The position numbers and the translations under genes were made by a program. 64,000 nt of DNA from Mortierella alpina (Eukaryota > Mortierellomycota > Mortierellomycetes > Mortierellales > Mortierellaceae). Below, piece after piece: positions 44,701-62,055 of this stretch. The notes beneath the pieces were generated by a model that was not told where the DNA came from, searched no databases, and was given only the letters and a program-made list of their open reading frames with translations. Numbering within the stretch: the first letter of the stretch is position 1; the number at the start of each line of letters is the position of its first letter. The DNA lies in NCBI GenBank assembly GCA_029449245.1, contig JANATF010000005.1, positions 434,001 through 498,000 on the forward strand. Direction: 5' to 3'.

Positions 44701-47700
44701 GTTACCAGAGTTCTCGATGAAGAGCAAGGTCCACTTGTTGGTGATGGTCGTTGCAAACTTGTGTACATAGTCGACATTGCCGCGCTCGCAAAGAATCTGC
44801 TCCAGCATCTCCATGATACCATTACCCATGACCGCATGTCGAAGGGTCGATGCGATTGGCACTTCCTTGGGTTCAATCACGATCCCTACATTCAGGGATG
44901 CCCTGGAGCCATCAGACTCGTCGGCCCTCAGATCTGGTCGTCGTTGGGATGAGACGGATAGCGAGCGATTCGGGAGTGCTAATTCATTTCAAAGGGTGAG
45001 TTAGTGAGTGCCAATTAAAAAGATACAAATTTGCATCGGTGAGGCTGGACATACTTTGCTTCAGAGTGGAAACAAGGAACGTGGCCAGATTGCGTACGGT
45101 CTCTGTCGAAAAGTGGTTAAAGACAACAGTCTTCATGGCATCTACATAGTGTGGCAGCTGGATGACTGGGTAATTCCCAGTCCGCAAAGGGGCCAGCATC
45201 TTCTTGACCACATCTATAGCGATTTCAGAATATAGGTTTTGTCAATAGAATGCAAGGCATGCGATATCATAGTGAGACCTCACTGACGGCGTGTTTCCTA
45301 AGGGAGCGCGCGAACTCCAATTCACAAACGTACGCATTGTGCTCAAACGCTTCACGTTAAGCGACGACTTGTGGCTATGCTGCAAGAAGATCTTGAACTG
45401 CTCCAAATGCAGCAGCTGGATATCCATGTCTGTCTTTCTCCAAATGTCCAGGTCCAGCATTAAGTGCCTAAACGCGAACGAGTTGGTGATCACAGAATCA
45501 TCGGGGTACTCGAGGTCCATGCCCACGACGCTCAGAAGCGTGTTCATCATCTCAATTGAGAAGAGTGATTTCTTTTGCTTCAGGATATATCCAAGGATCT
45601 CGTAGCCGAAGATGCGTTCCATATCTTCCGAGTTTCGCCAACTGCATCTGATCAATTGGTCCAGCAAAAGTATGGCTTTCTCAAGGGTTGCAGTATCCTA
45701 CGAAAAAAGTAGTGTCGAGGTATGGCATTGCAAGTCAGCAAAGCAAGGCAAATTTCTTTCACGGCAGAATTGTGCAAGGGGATCTCGGTAAAGTTACCTT
45801 GGCGCTCTCGACAATTCTTAGCGCTACAACACACCCTCCCACCTTCCAGATGGAGTCATCCAGACCACGCGGGGCGGCGACTAAGGGGCTACCGACAAGA
45901 ATACCAATGGCTGACAGTGGGTTGATGCCGCGGTGAATCCTGGGAATTGCAGAGTTGAATAGTATCCTGCAGAACTGATCCTTTTGATGGATACCAGCCA
46001 GAGCACCCACTGTCCTCGTGTCTGCTGCATCCAGAAGGTTCCCGCCAGAGAACGCAAAGACTAATTTGTCCTCGGGGATGCTGTTTCCGATTGTGCCTCT
46101 GATCGCATTCATGAGTGCGACTTGCTCCTCATGGTTCCTGCTGTTGGGTGATGATCGACGCCGAGCTGCTTCCAAGTTAATGTTCAAGGCCGTTGAAGTC
46201 TCGTACGTCTGGAATTTGCCCAGGGAATCCTGAAAATTGCCGTGGTAGCGGGGACTGAGGTTGTAGAGGACGTCCATGATTTGCACATCCAGTGGCTCGT
46301 CCACAAGGTAACAGGGACCCAGATTCCATGACAGCGTCGATCCCTCCCTCTTGGCCGTCATCTTAGGCTTCTGATGCCGTCCAAGGTATCCCTTGACTTC
46401 GCCACTGGGTGAGGAGAGGTATCCGCATTTGATCTTGTCGCCCAGGATGCCGTCAATGTATACGGAGAGCGAACCCCCGGGAATGCTCAGCTTGGGCTTC
46501 GCATGCACGAGCGCGAGATGGTACCATCGGCCGATCTCGAAAGCAAAGTCAAACGAAACAGAGTGATGATGAGACACACTGACCACCAACTTATGGGTTT
46601 CAGGCTCGATCTGCACGCCAAGGAAACATCGCTGGTCCTCATCAGAGACTTCGAGGATCTGGATCGCCAGTTCGTCATCAAAGGACTCGATGCACAGCCA
46701 GGCCAAGAAAGTGTATCCGCTTGTCGGTGGGAAGTTGTGCGCGCCTAGCGATCGCAGATCCAACCGGCTGTATCCATCAAATTGGACAAAGCTCGGCCAG
46801 CGTGAGTGGGTGACGCCGTGGAGGAGCATGTCCAAAAGTCCTGAGCACTCTCCGAACGAAATCTCTTTGGTTGCACTGAACTTTTCCATCAGGTACCGGA
46901 ACCCGACCGAGGACATGCCCATCTCGATGAGTCGCTTCGAGAGACGGGTCATGATGTCGCGCATTACATTATCGTCTGCCGAGGGATCGCCGCCGTTTTC
47001 TATTGCCATTGGAGGGTGGTCGAACAACGCCTTGAGCAGCTCATCAAGTAGTCCGGTCTGTCCCATCAGCACCTGGTTCCTTCTGTTGGCGCATGACAAC
47101 GCAAATAGGGACATCATGGCGCAAAATGCGAGCGCTTCCTGTCCCTGGAGCCCCATGCAGATTCTCCAAATCCCAAGGACGACATGAGGGTTTTGCACAC
47201 AAATCTTGGGGCTATTGAGCCATTTGGCCACCATCTCTGGGGTTTGCTCGACTTCTTCGGGGTCGTCAAAAATGTGGAGCACAGATTCGTTTTGGATCGC
47301 AAATGCAAACAGGATCCCAAGCATACTGGCCGCATCGCCGTTGGGTGAAAAGACGCCGGTCAATTGCAGTGCGTCCGCGAGAGACCCGAATCCAATATGC
47401 TCCTCGAAATAGCTGTTGTTTCCCGGGTGATCCCGCATCGATTCTGAGAGCACAGAAAAGACCTTTGTGAAGAGTTCGATCATGTCCTCCTTGGTCGGTA
47501 TGCGCTCATCCGTCTGTGGGTCGCGACGCTGCCTTCTTTTGGGCAGATTGAGTTGCTCAAACTTTTCGATCGCTAAGTATGCGTCCTCGAGCCGGATGAG
47601 AAGAGAGACAATCGACACATATCCACCACCTTCCCTGAACACGTCCTTGAGATCCGGACATTCCAAGAACACTTCGTTGAGTGCATTCAAAATTGCCATC

Positions 47701-50414
47701 TTCATCTTGAAGTCGTATCTGTTCAACGACTGAAGGATCTCGCAGAGCTGTGTGAGTTGGTAGGGTGCTGACATGAGCCGTGGCCCATATGTTCCAGAGC
47801 CACTGCTAGGGGGTGACTTCGAAGCAGACGCCTCCTTGGCTTCTTTGTCCTCCAAGAAAAATCGATAGCTCTCCACAACAAGGACCACAATGAGCCTCAA
47901 GATCCCATCTCGAGTCTCGTTGTAATGCAGTAGCGAAAACAAATCTCCGCGGAAGCTATGTTATACCGTTGCGATCGTTAGAGGTCTGCATAAAACCGGC
48001 GTCTTCTCTGGCCATCATCTGGGCCAAAGCGGTAGGCTAAAGAACTTACGTGGATTGAAAGAGGGCAATGTTGCTCCTACTCCCTCGGAGAAGCTCCACT
48101 AAGCACCCCATGATACTGTTAAAGTGGTGTACCACCTCAATGCCATACTTTCTTGCCTTGGCTTCCCCAGGCTTGAATGCTTTTCCAAAGTCAACGACAG
48201 AGAGGCGATTGTTGAACTGTGGACTACCGAAAGTCTCGCGGAGAACAATTGAGAGTTCCTCAAGCATGTTGCAGAACATGTCGATCAACCCAACTTCACG
48301 CAATACGTCCTTGAACCCGGGTGACGTCTGCAGGAGGCTTGCCACTGTGTCACAAACTAGCGCTGTTGTCCTGGGCGAAGAGGTTCCTTGAAAATGTATC
48401 GAGAGAATGACGAGATCTCGGAAGGGGACATAGTTTAAGTCTTTGAGAACAAACGTGAACAGCTCCATGACAGATGCCTAGTGTAGGTGTAAATTGTGTT
48501 AGAGGCTGTGTCGAGAAGAGCGGGCGACTTATGATGTGCAACTGTATGCATACCTGTAGTTCTGGATGATAAGTGTCTAGTCGCTCAATGGCGTAAGAAA
48601 GAATATTGAGCCGCTCCAGCAGGAAATAGTTCATGGGGTGATCACGGATGATGGACAGTAGAGTCGCAAATACAGTAAGCGAGAATTGGTTGGGTGGTGC
48701 ATCAATGTCCTTGTTTCCTGGCGGCAGGAGTGTCATGGCGGAGATGTCTGGGTATAATAGAGCTGTCATCAACACTTGGCAGGCTTCCATGTTACGCACC
48801 ACTGCTCCTGCTGTTTGAGAAGAACCGCAAACAATGTTAGAAATGAGTGAACTCGTTCATACCGATAATAGTGTTGGTTCAGCACAGGGCTCATTTGTCT
48901 TACCATGCTCAGGCCCTACAACAGGCAGCGCGAAATCTATATGACGGTTGGTGGCAGATAGCAACACAGTGTCTTGGTGAGACCACTTCAGTGCTCGTAT
49001 ATACGCGTCTAACAGCACTGGGCTTACTACGTACCTTGGTGTTGATATGGCGTGCCCTCTTCTGGTGGTGCCAGCGCCTCTTTGTCAATGAACACCAACT
49101 CTTCGATCAAGGAAATGATTGTATACTAGTAGATTTCGATATTGAAATGAGGAGTGCTGCTCAGTCAGTTTCAAATCAAAAGTTCCACCACCCTTTGTCG
49201 TTATCCGAAGACCAAGACCATTATGTACCTTGAATGTCAGCATATCTTCATCGAATGGAGGAGAGACGAGCAGCATCGCTAGAGTTTCATAGATCTTGTT
49301 GGTTTTAAAGTCGTCCAGCAGTACACTTGACATCAACGACGATTTCTAAAGGAACGTGCTTGGAAAATTCAGCATTTCTTCACGAGTTGATGAAAAACCC
49401 CAAAAAGATGGCAGGCTCGATGTGTCGACGTGTACCTTGATGAGCTTGACAATAATGCGCAGGATGAGGATGCCTTCCTCTCTATGCACGGAATCAATGC
49501 TTCCGTCGACAAGATACTCCCTTAATGCATCTGACAGCAATTTGGCGCAGCTCTTCGAATGAAGATAAGGCATAACGTCGGTTTCTGTGGTTTCGACTAC
49601 AAAGTCCACGACATCCATCACCCTGAGGCGATAAAATATTGAGCATCAAGATGGCGGTGAGTAAGAGGCAGGGCTATGAGAAAAGATCTTGCACGAACCG
49701 AGAACACTACTGACCCCTGCTGTAGTTATTACCTTGCTTTCCAGATGTAGAGTTCTGCAGGGTCGCCACCAAGAGCGGTAGGTCGTTGTATGACCAATGT
49801 CTCAAAAAGTCCATAAAGTTCATCTTCTTCTATCAGCACAGAGATGACGGGCTTCCTCCACAACAACCTCTTTAGTGCGTTGGTGAGGGTAGAGACGACC
49901 AATATGGAAGCCACGCTGTGGTTCATGGGCTCATCAAACTCTGGTGCTGGATATTCAACGAACGTCAGGAAGACGGTCAACAGGCTGGAGTGTACTCTTT
50001 GCTGGGCCAGGACTGCAAGTAGATTGTCCTGTTGTAAAAAAAGACAAGGATGATGCCACCCTTTTGATAAGAGTCCATAGTCTTCATAATTCATAACAAC
50101 ACGCAAGGAGAACGATCAGAGCACTGCAACAGTATTCTTACAGGTGCCTTGGAGAGGACATCGATGGCCTTGAGTGCATTGAACGTTTCAGTGCTTCTGA
50201 GTACTTTCATGTATTCTATATGCGTAAATGCGTAGGTTGCGCAAGGAAGATGTGGATGCATTCCTGCTGTCAGATCACAGGCGAGGACGAAAGGAAGGGG
50301 CTCTGTCGCTGCATGCACGATCCAGAAATGCAACTTACCTAGGCTCGCCTTTTTCTTGGGCAGCGATTGCTGCTCGACTGATCCGACAGCATTGACCAGC
50401 TGGGCGCTGGCCAT
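38751..50414 (-). CDS. ALFY/WDFY3-like BEACH-WD40-FYVE protein, 3,369 aa
   Basis: Seventeen exons on the minus strand: 50414-50339, 50215-50142, 50028-49733, 49622-49436, 49345-49229, 49098-49035, 48972-48904, 48810-48554, 48477-48050, 47955-45798, 45697-45334, 45213-45055, 44978-43575, 43492-40469, 40381-40227, 40142-39148, 39033-38751. Every phase closes. Start MASAQLVNAVGS. Order: armadillo-like N-terminus; ConA-like domain (about 915-1050, YTFLAWLCIESF); DUF-type helical region; acidic linker; PH-like region (about 2440-2560); BEACH (about 2575-2855: MAGRTYNDLTQYPVFPW, FHYGTHYSSA, FGYKQQGPDSVRAVN); WD repeats (about 2880-3250) interrupted by a Ser-rich insert; C-terminal FYVE-like domain with eight Cys. 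Human ALFY, of similar size and order, is a scaffold for selective autophagy and membrane traffic. The FYVE lipid motif is degenerate (RRFNCKTCG where RRHHCR.CG is usual). Confidence 0.93.
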
Positions 50415-52723
50415 AGCTGTGAAAGCCTTGATGTCATGGATGCTGGAGACACAGCACAGCACAGTACAATAGTGATTGGGCACAAAGTGAGAAAGTGGAT
50501 CGCCGTGTGTGTTTAAGCTGGCTGGGTCAAGCCAGCAGCAACGAAACACCTCTGCACCCCTTTCTCTCCTTCCCACAGTGCCAATTTCCTCATCACGCAC
50601 CCCCAGTGCCTTTGTCACTGTTAGCACCCGTTCACAATGAAGGTGTATATGTGCATCTTTCGACTCTTGACTATCGCTCTGCGGGTGATCGCCAATTGTC
50701 TATGGCCAGTTTCATGCCAACCATACCAAAAGAGACGGGCGGATACAACAAAAAGAGGAAAACCGCCCCCTACATTTTCACTTCCACTGTCGCCCTGTCC
50801 CTTTGCCCCCCCCCCCTCCTTCCCCTTGTCGTGCTGTTGCCCTCTTCGTCCCGTCCTCTCCTGCCCATGATTCATTCCACTGAACATGCCCTGGAAGGCG
50901 CATAGGGCCTTTCAGCGATAGCGACACTGTGGTCCATCCTTGATCTAGTCACGCTCCCTGTCCTCTCACCCTGCGTTAGATGCTGCGAGCCACTCCCACG
51001 CCCTCTCTGTGCCCACGACGGATCGGTGTGGTGAGATGCCAAACAGCGCAAGCAGCGCAAAGGGGAAACAAAGTAAATGCAATTACCTCTCTGCTACAAG
51101 CTGCCCCGAGACCTGGCGCCCAAAGATCGACGCGAAAAGTTGAAGCGCGACCTGGAACTGGGCGTTGCGCTGCTAAGAGCGTTCAAAAATTGGAAACGCA
51201 ATCAGGGTATCAGATAAGTAAGCGTTTTGCGCGTGAACCTCGGAACGACCTGGAATAGCTCAGTGGTTTCTACGCCGACAGCGATGAAAGCACTGCACAC
51301 TCACCTGATCTTGTTCTGCTTCCATACAGCCAAAGAATGCCTCGCGCAATCTAAGTGTAGTGGTTACCATTAAGTTGCCAATGTGGGACCAATGTGGGAC
51401 CAAGATGCAGCCATGGTTAGCACAAAAGTCCAAAAGAGCAGTTTTTTTTGTGGTGCCCTGGCTCAATCGCTCGATGGCACACTGTGGCAGAGCAACGACT
51501 GTGCCTTGTCCTTCCATCGTTCCGGACGCGGGTTCAGTCAGAAAATGGAGGCATTGCCCTACGCTCAGTCTCCTTCTTGCGTGTGCACTCTCAGGAGTGC
51601 GCCACTGTCTTCTCTTCTCAAATCTGCATGCCCGTGGTAACAATGAAAACCATAAAAAATGCAAGCATCAATGAGACGTACTGTTGCAGCTCCTCATGCG
51701 AGGTCGCGTTCTCTGGGATGCCTGCGAGTCCAGTGGTGTCACGCTCGTCCCAGGTCCGCTCCAGATCCCGCTCGCTGTTCGAGTCATTATACGACGAGGC
51801 AGGCAGGGGCTGGAATTTGCCTACAAGAGTCTTCCACATTGGAGTCCTTTCGTTGGTTCGCTCGTTCGTATTTATGGCTCTGGCGCGATTGCAGGGTACT
51901 TTTTTTTTGCTGATGGTGTTTCGTTTTTGTTTTGTGAAGCCGTGGATATGGTACAATGGCTCTATGAATGCGAGGGTGAGGGAGCAAAACGAAGAAAAAA
52001 AGGAAGAGCGAGTAGACAATAACAGAGTCAAAGGGAGGACACGCGAGAAAGGATTCAGAGAGCAGAAAGGAGAGCGAATCCGACAAATGGACGAGGCCAC
52101 GAAGATAAAGGCGCGTGCTTGACTGGAAAAGAAAAAAGGGAGCGCAGCGAGGGGTGCGTGTGTCAGAATGCTAGTGGTAGATGGCACCTGGCAACGGACA
52201 TGGACATGCAAGGGCACAACGAGGACAGCGATGACAAGTGGTAGGCGCTATGGGACAGAGTGTGAAGAGGAATCAGACAGACAAAGGACGAGAACCAGGA
52301 CCGAGAAAAGCAGAAGAAAAAGAAACGGATTTCTTTCGTAAGCGGCTCAAGGCTGTATCGCCCTCTCTTGTATGGTGCAGACACGAAGCAGACTGCGCGC
52401 CCAGGCAACAACAGGCACATCAGTGAGACACCGCCGAATGCACACTTGCGCCTTACAGTAGCCCCATGGCCTGGCCTGTCTGCGTCTCAAAACAACCCAG
52501 CTTTTCTCGGGCTGTGCTCCATACTAGTAGATGGACACGGACAGCATATCGCACACACCTGTTCATTTACAAGCAAAAGCACAGGAGCGGTGCCATCAGG
52601 CACGAAAGGCATGAGGTATGGCAGGGTAAGAAGGAGCAAGTACGTGTCAAAGTGGTTTTGTTTTATATTTTCGTCCTGTGCTCTACGATCCTCCTCGCTT
52701 TTCCGAGATCTCAATTATGGTAT
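50415..52723. other. 2.3-kb stretch, no gene recognised
   Basis: Promoter side of the BEACH gene and 3' flank of the prolyl-tRNA synthetase gene. It has a C11 run at 50806-50816. Overlapping frames on both strands around 51260-52220 have no domain and mirror one another. No RNA gene recognised. Confidence 0.4.
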
Positions 52724-55020
52724 TCATAGCCGCCGTTCTTTGAAGAACGGCTGGATATCATCCCAGGCCAGCGCCCACTTCTCACCCGTCTTGCGGTGCT
52801 GGATCTCGACCTTCCCTGTCCGCAGGAAACCCTTGCCCACCACCACCATCCACGGATACCCAATCAGCTCCGCATCCTTCATCTTAAAGCCCAGCGTCGT
52901 CTCGCTCCGGTCATCCAGAATCACATCTGCAGATCGGCTCTCCAAGGCCTTGTGCACAACATCGTACACATTTTCCGCTGCAGAGACACAGCCCTCGTCC
53001 TCCGAGGTCACAATAACCACCCTGAACGGAGCCACTGCCTCTGGCCAGATAATCCCCTTATGGTCGTGGGACGCCTCAATGATCGAGGCCAGCAGCCGAG
53101 TGATGCCCAGGCCATAGCATCCCATTTGCATATACTCGGGAGTCTGACCTGTCGCCGGTGTAAACACTGCGTTCAGGGGCCGAGAATACTTTGTGCCAAG
53201 CATAAATGTGTGCCCAATCTCAATCGCCCTCGTCGTCTCCATAGGCTCATGGCTCCCTTTGTTCTTGAAGCAGTGTGGACATCCATCGCCAGGCAAGCAG
53301 TTGTGGTAGTCCCCGTAGACGACCTTGAGACCCTTGCCCTGTTGGCCGTTGATCTTGTGAGAGTGTACCAATGATGACAAATCCTCAGGAAGGGTCTCTC
53401 CAATATCCACGTCCTTGGGTCGCATCGTTGCCTGGCCGGGATAGAGTGACTGATCCACACAGACCACCATGCTGTCCACCTTAGCTTCGCCCAACAGTGG
53501 CTTGAGTTCCTCGACAGATTCTGCGAGCTCAACGTTCCCAATCGCCTTTGACAGTTTCACCTCGTTCACCTCGCGATCCCCTGAGATGGCGACGGCAACC
53601 AGCGTGAATGATTCGGGCGTTGAATCGTCTTTAGATGCCGTCTTCAAAACACCAAACTGGAACTTGGGGTTGATCCTGGTAGATGACCGAGGCACCACAT
53701 CAAGCGACTCGAGCCATAAAGGAACTTGCTCCTTATTGCGGAATTTAGTGGCTGCTTTGGTAAGAGTAGTAGGAAGGATGCCAATGGCGCGCTCCTCATT
53801 GGACGTGTATCCGCACGATGCGCAAGATAGCAGCGAATCCTCTCCAACTATTCAAGAGAAGAGCATATCATGTCAGCACCACCATATTTCGCGACTAGGA
53901 TCCAGTCCATGTCCATCAAGGTGCTATAGGAAAAAGGTTTTTTTGGTACCTCGTGAGAGGATGTGGAATTCGTGCGAGTGTGTGCCTCCAATATTTCCAG
54001 TATCAGCCTCTGCCTAATAAAAGAATATCATCAAGTTAGCTCTAGTGGTTTTCTCATGGACCACCTGCGAAATATCAATTTGAGTCACTGCAAAGCAACA
54101 AATACATACGACAGCATATGGAACACCTAACCGCTTCATGATCCTCCTGTACGCCAGAACCACCTCATCATATGTCTTCATAGCCTCTTCCTCGGACACA
54201 TCGAAAGTGTACAAATCCTTCATCAAAAACTCCTTCCCGCGCAAAAGCCCGCTCCTGGCTCTGAGTTCGTCTCGGAACTTGCGTCCGACCTGGTACACAC
54301 GAATTGGCAGCTGACGATAGCTCGAGACCTCTTTCGAGATCAACGTAGTCACCTCCTCCTCGTGTGTGGGTGCCAGCAAAAAATCGGTTCCTTTCCGATC
54401 CCGAAGCTTGAACATCTCCTGTCCTGTGCTCTCCCATCGCCCTGTCCTTTTCCAATGCTCGGATGTCAGTAGGTTCGGCATCGACAGTTTTTGACACCCA
54501 ATGTGCTCCAATTCGTCGTCAATGATGTGCTCTATTTTGTCTAATATTCTTTGCCCATAAGGAAGGATAGAGTATATTCCTGATGATGACTTTTAACAAA
54601 GATGTTGATCAATTGGCTGTGTCAGAAGCGGAAGGCAGCAGTAGATACGAAGCAACGCAGCGAAGCAAGGGTGGGGGTACCATACCTGGCGCATCATTCC
54701 CGCGCGGAGTAAAAGCTGCTGACTAGGAACCATCTCTTGGCCAGCCACATGGATAAACTTTTGCTTCGAGGTGGGAACCAGCGCCTTGGAGACACGGTGC
54801 CGGAACTAGTATTCCAATGCCATGTGGGAAACGCGGGTGTTGAAGAGAGGTGAGAAAAAAAGACGTTCGTCCTGACAGGTGAATCGCTCAGGCTGAATCA
54901 AGCATGCCAACCTACAGTCGAGGCTTGTCGCACAGCCATGCTGCGGGTGAAGCATCCGTCAAGGCGCACAGTCCTATGGAAGGTTGTGCTCAAGGCGAGT
55001 CGTGCCTGTGTCAATGCCAT
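52724..55020 (-). CDS. prolyl-tRNA synthetase, bacterial type, probably mitochondrial
   Basis: Five exons on the minus strand: 55020-54916, 54805-54686, 54589-54110, 54013-53950, 53847-52724; phases close to 630 aa. Residues 1-35 are Arg/Thr/Ser-rich without acidic runs, fitting a mitochondrial presequence. Class II catalytic core: SGIYSILPYGQRIL, LLAPTHEEEVTTL, motif 2 at about 172-205 (RVYQVGRKFRDELRARSGLL), GGTHSHEFHILS, and motif 3 at about 498-515 (GCYGLGITRLLAS). Between motifs 2 and 3 is the editing-type insertion domain typical of bacterial ProRS, bracketed by CASCGY and GDGCPHC. The anticodon-binding domain (from about 525, FRVVIVTSEDEG) ends GEKWALAWDDIQPFFKERRL. It charges mitochondrial tRNA-Pro; cytosolic fungal ProRS is of a different type. 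Confidence 0.92.
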
Positions 55021-55364
55021 GGTGTCCGGGAAAAGAAGGATACGAATGTCGTTTTGGGAATCGTACTGCAACGGACTGATCGCTCGTTCTCCTGCAAGCA
55101 AATGCCAGATCCGGGCCCCGTAAGTAACTTTTTGCTCCCTGTTTGATTTGCCACCAACTTGTTCACGAACCACCGCCATATAACGACGACCGTATCATCC
55201 CCACTGAGAAGATATATGATCCGTTGCAGTCGACTTGACTATGGTGAGCCTTGTAGCCCTGCACTCATTTTAGGAATATAAAGACCAGCATATTTGAATC
55301 AACATATCTCACTGATACCTCCACGGAAAGATGTTCTCTCTGTTGCGTAGGTTGTATTGGTAAT
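55021..55364. other. intergenic, nothing recognised
   Basis: Promoter side of the ProRS gene and 3' flank of the Cys-rich protein gene, both on the minus strand. Confidence 0.4.
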
Positions 55365-55721
55365 CTACTCAATAAACACGATTTGTCTGTCAGCCATGTA
55401 TTCGGTCATCTGGAGAGCATAGGATGAGCAGCTCTTGTCGGCACTGCACTTGAGGAACAACTTGTGCATCTCTTCACGGCAAAGAGGCCACTGATGTCCT
55501 TTGGCGATACATAAATGCCATTGAGAGGTAACGCAAGCTTGGCATGTGGCAGACCAGTAGTACTTATCGCTCTGAGCCAGAGCGGCAGTGAGCTTGGTAT
55601 CCAAATCGTCGTTATCCGCGATGAGCTTCACTACGTTCTGGTTGCAGGTGTTCAAGTTGGAGCTGCAGGTCCCCAAGTTGGAGTTGCAAGCGGTCAGGAG
55701 TGACGAGCAGGAGACAGACAT
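55365..55721 (-). CDS. small cysteine-rich protein, unrecognised
   Basis: 118 aa from the ATG at 55721, which lies just inside a splice acceptor (CTGCCTTTAG at 55724). The first half has evenly spaced cysteines (SCSSLLTACNSNLGTC, NLNTCNQN); the second half has CQAC, HLCIAKG, LCREEMHK, KCSADKSC. About twelve Cys suggest disulfides, but this start gives no signal peptide. Splicing the preceding exon (QPQQ then VMSV...) keeps the frame open upstream to an ATG at about 55931 with a hydrophobic stretch (FLSSSFLISIFVVLTT); that ATG lies upstream of the TATA box, so it would need another promoter. A non-ATG start giving NLYIVLPLVMSVSCSS is a further option. Family unknown. Confidence 0.5.
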   Translation of the reverse strand: MSVSCSSLLTACNSNLGTCSSNLNTCNQNVVKLIADNDDLDTKLTAALAQSDKYYWSATCQACVTSQWHLCIAKGHQWPLCREEMHKLFLKCSADKSCSSYALQMTEYMADRQIVFIE

Positions 55722-55724
55722 GAC

Positions 55725-55910
55725 TAAAGGCAGGACAATATAGAGATTAAGATCAGGCAGAAACACAGCCAGGTATGCAAGTCAAAAACAAAGGATGGAC
55801 ATGCGAGTAGCTTACCTTGTTGTGGCTGGCGAGTGGTGAGGACGACGAAGATAGAGATGAGAAATGATGAAGATAGGAATGAGAGGTGACGAGATGGCGC
55901 CTCTTTTATA
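55725..55910 (-). promoter_or_regulatory. TATA box and leader intron of the Cys-rich protein gene
   Basis: On the minus strand, TATAAAAG at 55910-55903 is followed by a pyrimidine-rich start region and a leader without ATG. A donor (CAACAAG^GTAAGC, about 55814) and acceptor (TTTAG at 55724) would remove a leader intron just before the ATG. Confidence 0.5.
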
Positions 55911-56555
55911 GCGAGGGACGAAGTAACCATCCTAGGAACACACAAAGCCGCGCGTAGCGGGTAGCGGCCGGCAAGAAAGAAAAATACAAGAACAAGCGGC
56001 AAAGATTGCATGTTTCCGTAAGCATCGTCTCGATGAGCGCGCTCTGCAATGCTGCCCGCGCCCTCGCACGTTCCCATGTCTGTCCTCTTTGTTTATGCGC
56101 TATGCTCCGTTCGTACACTGTGCCGCGACGCCCGAGCACCTACCCTTCACCCTCTCTCAGTTTTGAGTATTTCTTCCTTCCGGAACCCACGCATCTGTGC
56201 GTTCATCTGCTCCTTTTCTCTGTTCATGCGCTGTGCTTACTTACTTTCTGTCCCCACCCACGTTTCTGCGCGTTCCTCCGCGCGTTTTCTCTGTTCATGC
56301 GCTATGCTTACATACTTACCTACCTTCTTTCCTTTCTCTGTTCATGTGCTGGTATGCTGGTGTTACTTCTCCCTTTCCCTGGTAAAGAACGCACTTGGTC
56401 AATCGGGAACTTTTTCATTGGCTTCCTCAGCTGTAATCGACTAAGCTGCACCTCATCCAGAATTACACACAGGACGAATGCCCAGAAGCTTTGTATTGAA
56501 TAAGTAAAATCATATAGAGAAGTACTTGTCTGTGAATCAAGACGGAGATTGCGAT
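55911..56555. other. intergenic, nothing recognised
   Basis: Upstream flank of the Cys-rich gene and 3' flank of the AROM gene. It contains imperfect repeats of TCTGTTCATGCGCTATGCTTAC-like text around 56216-56345 (TCTCTGTTCATGCGCT recurs with variation at least three times), which is the only structure seen. Confidence 0.45.
56218..56350. repeat. degenerate short repeats around TCTCTGTTCATG(C/T)GCT
   Basis: TCTCTGTTCATGCGCT occurs at about 56217-56232 and 56288-56303, and TCTCTGTTCATGTGCT at about 56335-56350, the first two followed by (A/G)TGCTTAC. Spacing is about 71 and 47 bp. A decayed tandem repeat; function unknown. Confidence 0.5.

Positions 56556-62055
<5,500 letters not shown>

Noticed and set aside
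51448-52217. Overlapping frames of 224 aa (plus) and 199 aa (minus)
   Set aside because: They mirror each other, lack domains and are rich in basic or Phe/Ser runs from biased base composition.
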